Origin: Chelatococcus sp. YT9
GTDB taxonomy: Bacteria; Pseudomonadota; Alphaproteobacteria; Rhizobiales; Beijerinckiaceae
Direction of reading: 5' to 3'
NCBI RefSeq assembly: GCF_018398315.1
Contig: NZ_JAHBRW010000001.1
Location: 3,914,501-3,978,500 of the forward strand
Length of the DNA: 64,000 bases
A program made the translations under genes and the position numbers. Positions 50,066 through 60,073 of this stretch are shown piece by piece (positions within the stretch are counted from its first letter, which is position 1; every line of letters starts with the position of its first letter). Under the pieces are notes generated by a model. It was not told the DNA's origin. It did not search any database and saw only the letters and a program-made list of their open reading frames with translations.

Positions 50066-50887
50066 ATGGTCAATCAACTTGATATGCGGAGCCAGTTGGC
50101 TCGCATGGCGCGTTTCACCGGCGTGGTCGCCGTGGCGATGCTTGTCAGCCTTGGCAGCATAGTTGGCGCGCAGGCCAAGGATCCGGTCGTGTTCGCGGCG
50201 GCGAGCCTCAAGAACGCGCTCGACGCCATCAACGCCCAGTGGAAGGGCGAAACCTCCAGGCAGGCGACGGTCTCCTATGCGGCGAGCTCGGCACTCGCCA
50301 GGCAGATCGAATCCGGGGCGCCGGCCGACATCTTCATGTCGGCGGATCTCGACTGGATGGACTATCTGGCCAAGAAGGATCTCATCAAGCCGGATAGCCG
50401 CGTGACGCTGCTCGGCAACCGCATCGTGCTGATCGCGCCGAAGGACAGCCCGGTCGAGATCGAGATCGGGCAGGGCTTCGATCTCGCCAAGGCGCTCGGC
50501 GACGGGCGGCTCGCCATGGGCGATACGGCTTCCGTGCCCGCCGGCAAATACGGCAAGGCGGCGCTGGAGACCCTCGGCGCCTGGGCCGGCGTCGAGAAGA
50601 AGGTCGCGCAGGCGGAGAGCGTGCGCGCGGCGCTTCTTCTGGTTTCCCGCGGAGAGGCGCCACTCGGCATCGTCTATGCCACCGACGCCGCCGCCGATCC
50701 GCAAGTCAAGATTGTCGGCACCTTCCCGGAAAGCTCCCATCCGCCAATACTTTACCCGATTGCGCTCACGAAGGACTCGAGCAATCCGGAAGCGGCGGAG
50801 TTCCTCACCTACCTGCAGTCGCCGAAGGCCAGGCCCCTTTTCGAGAAGGAAGGGTTTACGGTGATGGGCAAGGCCGCGACGCAGTGA
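50066..50887 (+). CDS. modA: Molybdate ABC transporter substrate-binding protein
   Basis: A 273-residue protein with a signal peptide (about residues 1-37, ending VGAQA). The mature part begins DPVVFAAASLKNALDAINAQ, the standard ModA start, then SYAASSALARQIESGAPADI and the later GEAPLGIVYATDAAADPQ. It binds molybdate or tungstate in the periplasm. First gene of a modABC group. Confidence 0.93.
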   Translation: MVNQLDMRSQLARMARFTGVVAVAMLVSLGSIVGAQAKDPVVFAAASLKNALDAINAQWKGETSRQATVSYAASSALARQIESGAPADIFMSADLDWMDYLAKKDLIKPDSRVTLLGNRIVLIAPKDSPVEIEIGQGFDLAKALGDGRLAMGDTASVPAGKYGKAALETLGAWAGVEKKVAQAESVRAALLLVSRGEAPLGIVYATDAAADPQVKIVGTFPESSHPPILYPIALTKDSSNPEAAEFLTYLQSPKARPLFEKEGFTVMGKAATQ

Positions 50888-50917
50888 GTGTTTGACGTCG
50901 TCCCATCTGTCACGGCG

Positions 50918-51050
50918 CGGTCATCCCGGGGCGTCCGCAAGGACGAGCCCGGGATCCATGAACACCGTCGGCGAAAGCTTTCCGAGGCCCGGAAGGTCGC
51001 GTAGTGTTCATGGGTCCCGGACAGCCGCTTCGCGGCTTCCGGGATGACCG
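50918..51050. repeat. Long palindromic repeat between modA and modB
   Basis: CGGTCATCCCGG (50918-50929) pairs with CCGGGATGACCG (51039-51050), and GGGATCCATGAACAC (50951-50965) with GTGTTCATGGGTCCC (51004-51018). The whole 133-bp element is a nested palindrome of the type found in many copies in Hyphomicrobiales. It separates modA from modB inside the operon. Confidence 0.75.
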
Positions 51051-51134
51051 TTGCGCGTGGGCGTCCTCTCCTTTCCCAGATGGGGTTCTCGCATCGCGGA
51101 TCACGCATGAACTCTTCACGAGTAGCGGTTCACA

Positions 51135-51836
51135 ATGTCCTGGCTTGAGCTCAGCCCTGCGGAATGGACGGCGGTCCATCTCAGCCTGAAGGTGTCCTTC
51201 TGGGCGATGATCGCCAGCCTGCCGCTGGGGATCATCGTCGCGCTCCTGCTCGCGCGCGGCCGCTTCTGGGGGCATTCCCTGCTCAACGGGATCGTGCATC
51301 TGCCGCTCGTGCTGCCGCCGGTCGTGACTGGTTTCATCCTGCTCATCCTGTTCGGTCGGCGCGGGCCGGTCGGTGCCTTTCTCGACCAGTATTTCGGCAT
51401 CGTCTTTTCCTTCCGCTGGACGGGAGCGGCGCTTGCCTGCGCGGTGATGGCCTTTCCGCTGCTCGTGCGCTCGATCCGCCTGTCGATCGAGGCCGTCGAT
51501 ACCCGGCTGGAGGTGGCGGCCAGCACGCTCGGGGCCAACCCTGTCTGGGTGTTCCTGACGGTGACGTTGCCGCTGATCCTGCCGGGCATCATCGCCGGCA
51601 TGGTGATCGCCTTCGCCAAGGCCATGGGCGAGTTCGGCGCGACGATCACCTTCGTGTCGAACATTCCCGGCAAGACCCAGACCCTTTCGGCGGCAATCTA
51701 TACCTTCACGCAAGTGCCCGGGGGCGACAGCGGCGCGATGCGGCTGACCATCGTCGCCGTGGTCATCGCCATGGCCGCGCTTCTCGTGTCTGAGCTCCTG
51801 GCGCGCGGCGTCGCCCGCCGCATCGCGGCCGCGTGA
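51135..51836 (+). CDS. modB: Molybdate ABC transporter permease
   Basis: A 233-residue protein with five membrane spans. ModB features: LSLKVSFWAMIASLPLGIIV near the start and the EAA-type loop LEVAASTLGANPVWVFLTVT, then AKAMGEFGATITFVSNIPGK. It moves molybdate across the inner membrane with ModA and ModC. Confidence 0.94.
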   Translation: MSWLELSPAEWTAVHLSLKVSFWAMIASLPLGIIVALLLARGRFWGHSLLNGIVHLPLVLPPVVTGFILLILFGRRGPVGAFLDQYFGIVFSFRWTGAALACAVMAFPLLVRSIRLSIEAVDTRLEVAASTLGANPVWVFLTVTLPLILPGIIAGMVIAFAKAMGEFGATITFVSNIPGKTQTLSAAIYTFTQVPGGDSGAMRLTIVAVVIAMAALLVSELLARGVARRIAAA

Positions 51837-51889
51837 CCGATGGCGGCATGAATAGCGATCCACGAAATAGCAATCATGAATAGCAGTTC

Positions 51890-53005
51890 ATGAGTATCGA
51901 CATCGACGTCACCCACCGGCTCGGCGCCTTCCGCCTCGTTGCCTGTTTCAGCGGCGGCGCGGGCGTGACAGCGCTGTTCGGCCGCTCGGGCTCGGGCAAG
52001 ACCTCGCTCATCAACATCATCGGCGGCCTGCTGCGGCCGGACCGGGGGCGCGTGGTGATCGACGGCGTCACGCTCGTCGATACCGACCGCGGCATCTTCG
52101 TGCCGAAGCATCGCCGGCGCCTGGGTTATGTCTTCCAGGAAGCGCGCCTCTTTCCGCATATGAGCGTGCGCCGCAACCTCCTCTATGGACGCGGCTTCGT
52201 GCCGGCTGGCGAGCGCATCGCCATGGAGCCGATCGTCGACATGCTCGGCATCGGCCACCTGCTCGACAGGCGGCCGGCCGGTCTCTCGGGCGGCGAGAAG
52301 CAGCGCGTGGCCATCGGGCGGGCGCTTCTCGCCAGTCCACGGCTTCTCTTGATGGACGAGCCGCTGGCTGCTCTCGACGAGAGCCGCAAGGGTGAGATCC
52401 TGCCCTACATCGAGCGCCTGCGTGACGAGATGCGGCTACCGATCGTCTATGTCACCCATTCGGTGAGCGAGGTCGCGCGGCTCGCCACCACGCTGGTCGT
52501 TCTCAATGCCGGCGAAGTGGCGGCGGCGGGCCGGGCGGCCGATGTCATGCAACGCCTCGATCTGTCTCCGCTGACGGGGCCGGAAGGCGCGGGAGCCGTG
52601 GTTGATGGAAGAGTCTCCGCCCAGGATAGGACCTATGGCCTGACGGTTGTCGCGACCCTGGCCGGCGAGCTCTTCATCCCGGCCGTGGCGAAGGCGGTCG
52701 GCGCCCCCGTCCGCCTTCATATCCGGGCGCGCGACGTCATGCTGGCGACGCGGCGGCCCGAGGATCTCAGTGCGCTCAATGTCATCGAAGGCGTCGTCGC
52801 CGAAGTCGGCGAGGCCGCGGGCGCGGCGGTGGACATCCGGCTCGACTGCCGGGGCGTGCCGCTTCTGGCGCGGTTGACGCGGCGCTCCCTGGAGGGGCTG
52901 GCGCTCGCACCGGGCAGGACGGTCTTCGCCGTGGTGAAAGCCGTTTCGTTCCTGCCGGAGGAGCGCGGGGAAGAGGGGCATTCGGCAGCGGACGCCGCCG
53001 ACTGA
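51890..53005 (+). CDS. modC: Molybdate ABC transporter ATP-binding protein
   Basis: A 371-residue protein. Walker A FGRSGSGKTSL, signature LSGGEKQRVAIGRALL, Walker B LLLMDEPLAALD and switch THS. The C-terminal part (about 290-370) is the TOBE/Mop molybdate-binding domain. It powers ModB and can be feedback-inhibited by molybdate through the TOBE domain. Confidence 0.94.
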   Translation: MSIDIDVTHRLGAFRLVACFSGGAGVTALFGRSGSGKTSLINIIGGLLRPDRGRVVIDGVTLVDTDRGIFVPKHRRRLGYVFQEARLFPHMSVRRNLLYGRGFVPAGERIAMEPIVDMLGIGHLLDRRPAGLSGGEKQRVAIGRALLASPRLLLMDEPLAALDESRKGEILPYIERLRDEMRLPIVYVTHSVSEVARLATTLVVLNAGEVAAAGRAADVMQRLDLSPLTGPEGAGAVVDGRVSAQDRTYGLTVVATLAGELFIPAVAKAVGAPVRLHIRARDVMLATRRPEDLSALNVIEGVVAEVGEAAGAAVDIRLDCRGVPLLARLTRRSLEGLALAPGRTVFAVVKAVSFLPEERGEEGHSAADAAD

Positions 53006-53016
53006 GCCTCGTTCCG

Positions 53017-53451
53017 TTACTCCGTCGCCACAGCCTCCGCCAAGGCGTCGAGATCCGCAGCAACCGCTGCATGGGCGGTGCGTTCGAGCCGGCGATAGCG
53101 CGCCACGATATCCTGGCCGAGGGGGGTGAGCACCGCGCCGCCGCCGCGCGGGCCGCCATGCTGGGTAGCGACCAGCGGCGCGCGAAAGGCCCGGTTGAGA
53201 CTGTCGATCAGCAGCCAGGCGCGGCGATAGGACATCTCCATGGCACGGCGGGCGGCCGATATGGAGCCGGTCTCGCCGATGAGCTCCATCAGCCTGATCT
53301 TGCCGGGGCCGAGCGCGCCCTGCTCGCCCAGATCGACCCGGATCGTCAGCCGGCCCGCTGGCCCCTCGGGATTATGCGTGAGGCGCGTGACGCCCCGGGC
53401 GGGCAGGGGCGCCGCAGGGGGGGGCGCTGCCGCAGTCTTCAAGTTCGCCAT
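53017..53451 (-). CDS. ModE-type regulator, DNA-binding domain only
   Basis: A 144-residue protein. The winged HTH has the ModE/LysR pattern GKIRLMELIGETGSISAARR followed by AMEMSYRRAWLLIDSLNRAF. Proline/alanine-rich start. No Mop (TOBE) molybdate-binding domain follows, so it is about half the length of classical ModE. It converges on modC and probably controls modABC through the site upstream of modA. ATG 53451 is chosen; earlier in-frame starts are weaker. Confidence 0.85.
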   Translation of the reverse strand: MANLKTAAAPPPAAPLPARGVTRLTHNPEGPAGRLTIRVDLGEQGALGPGKIRLMELIGETGSISAARRAMEMSYRRAWLLIDSLNRAFRAPLVATQHGGPRGGGAVLTPLGQDIVARYRRLERTAHAAVAADLDALAEAVATE

Positions 53452-53684
53452 GGCCGCGATGTCCGTTGTCGACGCAGGGAGCGAATTGTGCTGTGGCTTC
53501 GGTCCGCTGTAAAGCAATCCACAACGCTCCGCCATCGATGCCAGGTGATTGCCTGTCAAGGTCTTGAAATGGCCACGTGCCCGGCCTTTGGCTATGGGAA
53601 GAAATCGGAGACCATGACCGGCCTGGAGCCAGGCCTCATATCCTCCGGAATGACGACCGTCACATAGGAATTTGCGGGAGCCCG

Positions 53685-56045
53685 ATGGTATCCATCAATC
53701 AGCGTATCGCCGACGAGCTGGGCGTTCAGGAAAAGCAGGTCACAGCCGCCGTGGAGCTGTTGGACGGCGGGGCGACGGTGCCCTTCGTCGCACGCTACCG
53801 CAAGGAGGCGACCGGCGCCCTGGATGACGCGCAACTGCGCACGCTTGATGAGCGGCTTCGCTATCTCCGCGATCTCGAGGAGCGCCGCGCCGCTGTCCTC
53901 GCCAGCATCGCCGAGCAGGGCAAGCTCGATGCCGCGCTGGAGGCGGCGATCAATACGGCCGATACCAAGGCGCGGCTGGAAGACATCTACCTGCCGTTCA
54001 AGCCGAAGCGCCGCACCAAGGCGCAGATTGCCCGCGAGGCGGGGCTCGGGCCGCTCGCCGAGGCGCTTCTGGCCAGGCCCGCGCTCGATCCGGCCGCGCA
54101 GGCGGCCGCTTTCGTGAATGCCGACAAGGGCATTGCCGACACCCAGGCGGCGCTCGACGGCGCCCGCGCCATCCTGGTCGAGCGCTTTTCGGAAGATGCG
54201 GACCTCATCGGCCATCTGCGCGAGGAGGTTTGGACCCGGGGCAAGGCCACCTCCAAGGTCCGCGACGGCAAGGAGACGGCCGGCGCCAAGTTCGCGGACT
54301 ATTTCGATTTCAGCGAGCCCCTGGTGAAGCTGCCGTCGCATCGCATTCTCGCGCTCTACCGCGGCGAGAAGGAGGAGATCCTCGACATCCGCATCGAACC
54401 GGAACCGGAGGCGCCGCCCGCGGTCAAGGCAGGAACGCCGCAGCCCGGCACTTACGAGCGGCGCATCGCGCATCGCTTCGGCATCGCCGACCAGGGCAGG
54501 CCCGGCGACAGATGGCTTGCCGAGACCGTGCGCTGGGCCTGGCGCACCAAGATCCTCGTGCATATCAGCGTGGACCTGCGCGGCCGGCTCTGGCAGGCCG
54601 CCGAGGACGAGGCGGTGAAAGTCTTCGCCGGCAACCTGCGTGATCTCCTGCTGGCGGCGCCGGCCGGCACCCGCGCCACCATGGGCCTCGATCCCGGCTT
54701 CCGGACGGGCGTGAAGGTGGCTGTGGTGGACGCGACTTCACGCGTCGTGGCGACGGCGACCATCTATCCGCATGAGCCGCAGCGGCGCTGGGACGAGGCG
54801 ATCGCGACGCTGGCGGCGCTCGCGGCGCGCCACAAGGTCGAGCTCGTGGCGATCGGCAACGGCACGGCCTCGCGCGAGACCGACAAGCTCGCCGCCGAGC
54901 TCATCCAGCGCTACCCCGACCTCAAGCTCACCAAGGTCATGGTGTCGGAGGCCGGCGCCTCGGTCTATTCGGCCTCCGCCTTTGCCTCGCAGGAACTGCC
55001 GGACCTCGACGTCTCGTTGCGCGGGGCGGTCTCGATCGCACGTCGTTTGCAGGACCCGCTGGCGGAACTCGTGAAGATCGATCCGAAATCGATCGGCGTC
55101 GGACAGTACCAGCACGACCTCAGCGAATCGAAGCTGTCGCGCTCGCTCGATGCGGTGGTCGAGGACTGTGTGAACGCGGTCGGCGTCGACGTGAACACGG
55201 CGTCGGCGCCGCTGCTCGCCCGGGTCTCCGGCGTGGGGGAGGGGCTTGCCCAGAACATCGTGCTCCACCGCGATGAGAACGGCCCCTTCCGCAAGCGCAG
55301 CGACCTGAAGAAGGTTGCGCGGCTCGGGCCGAAGGCCTTCGAGCAGGCGGCCGGCTTCCTGCGTATTCCCAATGGTGACGATCCGCTCGATGCCTCCAGC
55401 GTCCATCCGGAAGCCTATCCGGTGGTACGCCGCATTCTGGAAGCGACGAAGAGCAATATCCGTGGCCTCATCGGCAACACGACGGTGCTGCGCGGCATCC
55501 AGCCGGCGCGCTTCACGGACGAGACCTTCGGCCTGCCGACCGTGACGGACATTCTCAAGGAACTGGAAAAGCCTGGTCGTGACCCGCGCCCGGCCTTCAA
55601 GACCGCGACCTTCCGCGAGGGCGTGGAGAAGCTGAGCGATCTCGAGCCCGGCATGATGCTCGAGGGGGTCGTCACCAATGTCGCGGCCTTCGGCGCTTTT
55701 GTCGACATCGGCGTGCACCAGGACGGGCTCGTCCACATCTCCGCGATGGCGTCGACTTTCGTGAAGGACCCGCGTGCGGTCGCCAAGCCCGGCGACATCG
55801 TGCGGGTCAAGGTTCTGGAGGTTGACCAGGCGCGCAAGCGCATCGCCCTGACCATGCGCCTCGACGACGATGTCACGCGGGAGCCGCGGCGTGGCGGGTC
55901 GGAGAGGCAAGGGCCACGTTCAGCCACGCCACAGGCGAGCCGCCCGCCCCAGCGTCAGCAGCCCTCCCCAAAGGAAGCGGGCGGCGCCTTGGCCGACGCG
56001 CTTAGACGGGCCGGCTTGAAGGGTGGCAACGAACCGCGCCGCTGA
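53685..56045 (+). CDS. tex: RNA-binding transcription accessory protein Tex
   Basis: A 786-residue protein of normal Tex length. It has the N-terminal helical region ([20 protein letters not shown]), a YqgF-like domain ([20 protein letters not shown]), a helix-hairpin-helix region ([20 protein letters not shown]) and a C-terminal S1 domain ([20 protein letters not shown]). A short Arg/Gln-rich tail follows. GGGAG precedes ATG 53685. Tex affects transcription and stress responses. Confidence 0.95.
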   Translation: MVSINQRIADELGVQEKQVTAAVELLDGGATVPFVARYRKEATGALDDAQLRTLDERLRYLRDLEERRAAVLASIAEQGKLDAALEAAINTADTKARLEDIYLPFKPKRRTKAQIAREAGLGPLAEALLARPALDPAAQAAAFVNADKGIADTQAALDGARAILVERFSEDADLIGHLREEVWTRGKATSKVRDGKETAGAKFADYFDFSEPLVKLPSHRILALYRGEKEEILDIRIEPEPEAPPAVKAGTPQPGTYERRIAHRFGIADQGRPGDRWLAETVRWAWRTKILVHISVDLRGRLWQAAEDEAVKVFAGNLRDLLLAAPAGTRATMGLDPGFRTGVKVAVVDATSRVVATATIYPHEPQRRWDEAIATLAALAARHKVELVAIGNGTASRETDKLAAELIQRYPDLKLTKVMVSEAGASVYSASAFASQELPDLDVSLRGAVSIARRLQDPLAELVKIDPKSIGVGQYQHDLSESKLSRSLDAVVEDCVNAVGVDVNTASAPLLARVSGVGEGLAQNIVLHRDENGPFRKRSDLKKVARLGPKAFEQAAGFLRIPNGDDPLDASSVHPEAYPVVRRILEATKSNIRGLIGNTTVLRGIQPARFTDETFGLPTVTDILKELEKPGRDPRPAFKTATFREGVEKLSDLEPGMMLEGVVTNVAAFGAFVDIGVHQDGLVHISAMASTFVKDPRAVAKPGDIVRVKVLEVDQARKRIALTMRLDDDVTREPRRGGSERQGPRSATPQASRPPQRQQPSPKEAGGALADALRRAGLKGGNEPRR

Positions 56046-56078
56046 TGGCGCGTCCTCTCGCGACGACGACCACCGCTT

Positions 56079-56180
56079 GCTCCCTGGAGGGAGCGGTCGC
56101 GCCGCAGGCGCGGGCGAGGGAAGGCCCCCGCGGCGGAGAACGACTGCCCTTCGCCCCAGCCCTCTCCCCGCGGGGAGAGG
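56079..56180. repeat. Palindromic repeats downstream of tex
   Basis: GCTCCCT (56079-56085) pairs with AGGGAGC (56088-56094), and 56161-56180 is a perfect 20-bp palindrome (CCTCTCCCCG / CGGGGAGAGG). They occupy the gap between convergent tex and the amidohydrolase and may serve as a two-way transcription barrier. Confidence 0.6.
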
Positions 56181-56255
56181 AAAACGTGCGCGTACGGCCC
56201 CTTTCCCCATGGGGCAGGCCGGGCGGCAAAATCGGCGTCTGGGTGGCGCGCCATC

Positions 56256-57155
56256 TTACGTCAGCCGATAGATCCGCTCGGCATTCGTGGCGAGCAGCTT
56301 GGCCTGCTCGGTGGGCGTGCTGCCGCGGAGAAGGACGTGGGTCGCCGCTACCCAACGCGTGAGGCTGCCGCTTAGGGTGCAGACCGGCCAGTCGCTGCCC
56401 CAGACCAGTCTGTCCCAGCCGAAGGTCGCGATCACATGCTCGGCCGCCGGGCGAAGATCCTGCAAGGTCCAGTGAATTGGGGCGGCGTAGGAGATAAGAC
56501 CGGAAAATTTGCAGGCCACATTGGGCAGGTGGGCGAGGGCGGCCAGATCTCTCTTCCACGCGTCAAGCTCGCCACTCCCTGGCTTTCCACAATGGTCCAG
56601 CACGAACTGCACGTCAGGGCATTTGGCTGCGAGGGCGGTTGCAAGCGGCAACTCATGCCCGAGAACGCACAGGTCGAATGTCAGGCCGAGCGGCCCGAGC
56701 CGCTGCAGGTTGTCGACGAGAAACGGGCTTTCATAGATGCCAGGTTTGCCCTGAAAGACATGCCTGACGCCTTTAACATGAGGATAAGAGCCCAGCCTCT
56801 CGATGTGTTCGGGAAAAGAAGGCAGGTCAGGCCGACATCCTGCGATCGCACCGGCTACGGGAGGACCGAGACCCGTCACGTGAACAACTTCCGCCTCAAC
56901 CTGTTCAGGCGACACGTCGACTTCCATGTGCAAGGCGGCGGAAATCCCCAGGAGCTTCGCCTCACTCCAGTACTCTGTGAGGTCGAACGTACGCTGCAGC
57001 CGTGGCTCGGTTGAGATCCAGGGATAGGTAAACCGTTTGGGCTCGATCAGATGAAGATGCGTATCGATGATGGGCTGCGCATTGGAAGACGATGAACCGG
57101 CCGCTTCGGCTTGTGCTTGATCCCGCGCGTCGTCTGCAAGGAATTGATCGACCAT
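56256..57155 (-). CDS. Amidohydrolase family 2 (lactonase-like)
   Basis: A 299-residue TIM-barrel hydrolase. Metal-binding IDTHLHLIEP near the start, VLDHCGKP in the middle and LVWGSDWPVC near the end. It resembles L-fuconolactonase and related sugar-lactone hydrolases. GAGGGCGG precedes ATG 57155. No pathway neighbours lie beside it, although the sugar-acid cluster is 7 kb upstream. Confidence 0.85.
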   Translation of the reverse strand: MVDQFLADDARDQAQAEAAGSSSSNAQPIIDTHLHLIEPKRFTYPWISTEPRLQRTFDLTEYWSEAKLLGISAALHMEVDVSPEQVEAEVVHVTGLGPPVAGAIAGCRPDLPSFPEHIERLGSYPHVKGVRHVFQGKPGIYESPFLVDNLQRLGPLGLTFDLCVLGHELPLATALAAKCPDVQFVLDHCGKPGSGELDAWKRDLAALAHLPNVACKFSGLISYAAPIHWTLQDLRPAAEHVIATFGWDRLVWGSDWPVCTLSGSLTRWVAATHVLLRGSTPTEQAKLLATNAERIYRLT

Positions 57156-57314
57156 TCCGCCCTCTCGGTCTGTGGACGGATGTCCTGATTCCCCTTCGAG
57201 CGTCCGTCACACCTCCTTCCACGATAGAAGGTATCCTCCGGCGGGCACAAGTGCGTGACCGATAGCGTCATGCACGCGGGTCTGCCATGAGCCGCGTGCA
57301 TGAGCCCATCAGGC

Positions 57315-57542
57315 CTATTGGCGCATGCGGGTAAGCTCCCAAAGCGCCGCGAGCTTCTCAGGCGTGAGCGTTTCGCCGCTTTCCGTGCGTACCCAGGCGA
57401 TCTCCTTGTTCCCGGGCTTCTGCGTCATCGCGAAGGCAACGGCATCGTCCAGCGTTTCGAAATCGATGGCGTCGCGTTCGCTCGCTTCCCGGTCCGCCGA
57501 CCAGTATTGCAGACGCGCGGGCTTATTGAGTTCGGCATGCAT
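57315..57542 (-). CDS. Small conserved hypothetical protein
   Basis: A 75-residue protein (MHAELNKPARLQYWSADREA, then DFETLDDAVAFAMTQKPG and IAWVRTESGETLTPEKLAAL). Small proteins of this look are common in rhizobia and have no known role. A perfect Shine-Dalgarno sequence (AAGGAGG) precedes ATG 57542, which supports its being real. Confidence 0.65.
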   Translation of the reverse strand: MHAELNKPARLQYWSADREASERDAIDFETLDDAVAFAMTQKPGNKEIAWVRTESGETLTPEKLAALWELTRMRQ

Positions 57543-57726
57543 GCAAGCCTCCTTCTCTGATTGGTCATCGGGGGAACGATCGGCGGGCGGATCTGTTCCC
57601 CCATGCGTTACCCAGCCTTTCGACCAGAGCTCAGCCGGAACAATCACTGCCGAGCGCGGGTTGGGACAGACGGCAGACAAGCTCAAGCCTCCGACAATGC
57701 CAGATCGAGCTCGCACAAAGGCACCG

Positions 57727-58869
57727 ATGAAGAACACAGCCGCCAAGGGATCCGCGATGAAGTCCGGAAAAGCTTCAAAAGCTGACGAAGATAAGTCCGA
57801 TGCCCCGGACACACCGCCAGCGGTGGGGGTGCATGGGGCGGAGGTTCTGCCATCCGTAATCGTCGAAACCTACAATGCGGAGCTCAAGGATGACGAGGGT
57901 TTCGTCGGCGACCGCGCTTCCAAGGGAGCCTTCACGGAAATTCTCGATAATTTGCGCAAGACCCTGCGGGAGTATGGCGACGATCCCCTCGGCGAGGAGA
58001 AAACGGACGCCATCAAACGGAGCAAACTCGAGGCCATTCTGGTCAAGGGCGAGCCGGCGGCGGCTGGATTGGTAATGAGCGCCATCGAGGACTACGCGCA
58101 GGAGTTGACGGCCGTGATCCGCCGCTTCCGGCGACAGAAGTCCTGGTCTAGCGTTGAACGGATCGTCTTCGGCGGCGGCTTCCGTGACAGCCGCGTTGGC
58201 GAACTCGCCATCGGCCGCGCGTCCGTCCTTCTGAAGGAGGAGGGGCTCGGGGTCGAACTCACTCTCATCCGCAATCATCCCGACGAGGCCGGACTGATCG
58301 GAGCGGTGCATCTGGCCCCATCCTGGATGTTCGCGGGCCATGACAGCATATTGGCGATCGATATCGGGGGGACCAACATCCGTGCCGGCGTCGTCCATCT
58401 TAAGCAGAAAAAGGCGCCGGATCTCGGGAAGGCCTATGTGTGGGAAACGGAGATCTGGCGCCATCGGGACGAAAAGCCGACCCGAGAAGCGGCCGTAAAG
58501 AGGCTCGTCGGAATGCTCGAAGGCCTCATCGAAAAAGCTGTCAAGGCCGAGCTTACGCTCGCGCCTTTTATCGGCGTCGGCTGCCCTGGGGAAATCGCCA
58601 GCGACGGCTACATCACCAAGGGTGCGCAGAACCTGCCCGGAAACTGGGAAAGCAGCCGCTTCAATCTTGCGCACGAACTGCAACAGGCAATCCCGGTGAT
58701 CGGCGATCATGAAACCGCAGTGCTGATCCACAACGACGCGATCGTTCAGGGGCTGAGCGAGGTTCCCTTCATGACTGATGTGGAGAGGTGGGGGATCCTG
58801 ACCATCGGCACCGGCCTGGGCAACGGCGTCTTCGTCAATCGCCGCAAGGGTGATGGAAAAAACAGTTAG
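57727..58869 (+). CDS. ROK-family sugar kinase/regulator-like protein
   Basis: A 380-residue protein. The C-terminal half shows the ROK nucleotide-binding motif ILAIDIGGTNIRAGVV, the GVGCPGEI segment, HNDAIVQGLSE and TIGTGLGNGVFVN. The N-terminal 170 residues are an extra helical domain of unknown function, without an HTH. The typical ROK zinc-cysteine motif is not seen. It may be a sugar kinase. ATG 57727 (AAAGG upstream) is chosen over ATG 57697. Confidence 0.75.
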   Translation: MKNTAAKGSAMKSGKASKADEDKSDAPDTPPAVGVHGAEVLPSVIVETYNAELKDDEGFVGDRASKGAFTEILDNLRKTLREYGDDPLGEEKTDAIKRSKLEAILVKGEPAAAGLVMSAIEDYAQELTAVIRRFRRQKSWSSVERIVFGGGFRDSRVGELAIGRASVLLKEEGLGVELTLIRNHPDEAGLIGAVHLAPSWMFAGHDSILAIDIGGTNIRAGVVHLKQKKAPDLGKAYVWETEIWRHRDEKPTREAAVKRLVGMLEGLIEKAVKAELTLAPFIGVGCPGEIASDGYITKGAQNLPGNWESSRFNLAHELQQAIPVIGDHETAVLIHNDAIVQGLSEVPFMTDVERWGILTIGTGLGNGVFVNRRKGDGKNS

Positions 58870-59118
58870 CCAAGCTTAGCATTGTTTCCAATGTTTCGGC
58901 GCGATAACGCACCTGCGATAACCGATGCGGCAGCGCAGCACTTGCTTCATGAGGCCCAATGGAATAAGCCTCCCCCGCAGATGCGAACCGCTCTAAAGGC
59001 GCAAATTCTCCAAGCGGGGCTTTAGCTTCGTGGACAGGGTGGGCGGCGCGAGGGTTGCATCGTTCACACTGAGTCGTTTTTCGCCCCGCGCGTTGCGGAC
59101 CATGCCTGCGAGTTCCGG

Positions 59119-59484
59119 ATGCAAAGCCTCCTGGCCGACTATCTGCCGCTCGTGATTTTCATCGGCGTATCGCTCGTCATCGGGCTTGCGCTCTTGATAT
59201 CGCCCTTCATCGTGGCCTATTCGCGGCCGGATCCCGAAAAGCTGTCAGCCTACGAATGTGGCTTCAACGCTTTCGATGACGCGCGCATGAAATTTGATGT
59301 GCGCTTCTACCTCGTGGCGATCCTCTTCATTATCTTTGACCTTGAAGTGGCCTTCCTGTTCCCCTGGGCGACCGTGTTCGGTGAGCTTGGCTGGGCCGGC
59401 TTCTGGTCGATGATGCTCTTCTTGGGCGTTCTCACGGTCGGCTTCATCTACGAGTGGAGAAAGGGAGCCCTGGAATGGGATTGA
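59119..59484 (+). CDS. nuoA: NADH-quinone oxidoreductase subunit A
   Basis: A 121-residue membrane protein with three spans. The conserved loop reads [20 protein letters not shown], then [20 protein letters not shown]. It is part of the proton-pumping arm near the quinone site. First gene of the complex I operon; the 249 bp upstream hold no gene I can support and no clear promoter. Confidence 0.97.
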   Translation: MQSLLADYLPLVIFIGVSLVIGLALLISPFIVAYSRPDPEKLSAYECGFNAFDDARMKFDVRFYLVAILFIIFDLEVAFLFPWATVFGELGWAGFWSMMLFLGVLTVGFIYEWRKGALEWD

Positions 59485-60059
59485 TCACTGACGCCAAGGA
59501 GCCGGGCATGGCGCCGGCGGGTGGTGGTCTTATCCTGCCGCAGGGTGGGGCCCAGCCGCCGCGCCACGATTCGTTTTTTACGGGTCTGAACGATGAGCTC
59601 GCCGACAAGGGTTTCCTCGTCACGTCCACCGACGAGCTCATCACCTGGGCGCGCACCGGCTCGCTGATGTGGATGACCTTCGGTCTCGCGTGCTGCGCCG
59701 TGGAAATGATGCAGGTGTCGATGCCACGCTATGATGTCGAGCGCTTCGGCTTCGCGCCGCGGGCCTCGCCGCGGCAGTCGGACGTCATGATCGTCGCCGG
59801 CACCCTGACGAACAAGATGGCGCCTGCACTCCGTAAGGTCTACGACCAGATGCCGGAGCCCCGCTACGTCATCTCCATGGGTTCATGCGCCAACGGCGGT
59901 GGCTACTACCACTATTCCTACTCGGTTGTGCGCGGTTGTGACCGCGTCGTGCCTGTCGACATTTATGTGCCAGGGTGCCCGCCGACGGCGGAAGCGCTCC
60001 TATACGGCGTCCTCCTTCTCCAGAAGAAGATTCGCCGCACCGGCACCATCGAACGCTGA
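59475..60059 (+). CDS. nuoB: NADH-quinone oxidoreductase subunit B
   Basis: A 194-residue protein carrying the N2 iron-sulfur cluster. Ligand motifs: [21 protein letters not shown] and [18 protein letters not shown]. It binds next to the quinone pocket. The start overlaps the nuoA end by 10 bp. Confidence 0.97.
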   Translation: MGLITDAKEPGMAPAGGGLILPQGGAQPPRHDSFFTGLNDELADKGFLVTSTDELITWARTGSLMWMTFGLACCAVEMMQVSMPRYDVERFGFAPRASPRQSDVMIVAGTLTNKMAPALRKVYDQMPEPRYVISMGSCANGGGYYHYSYSVVRGCDRVVPVDIYVPGCPPTAEALLYGVLLLQKKIRRTGTIER

Positions 60060-60073
60060 TTGCGGGTGATCGC

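Noticed and set aside
57325-57726. N-terminal extension of the ROK-family frame
   Set aside because: It runs antisense through the small gene at 57315-57542, which has a perfect Shine-Dalgarno sequence; the homologous part begins much later.
58891-59025. 44-codon ATG frame upstream of nuoA
   Set aside because: No Shine-Dalgarno sequence and no recognisable feature; it may be chance.
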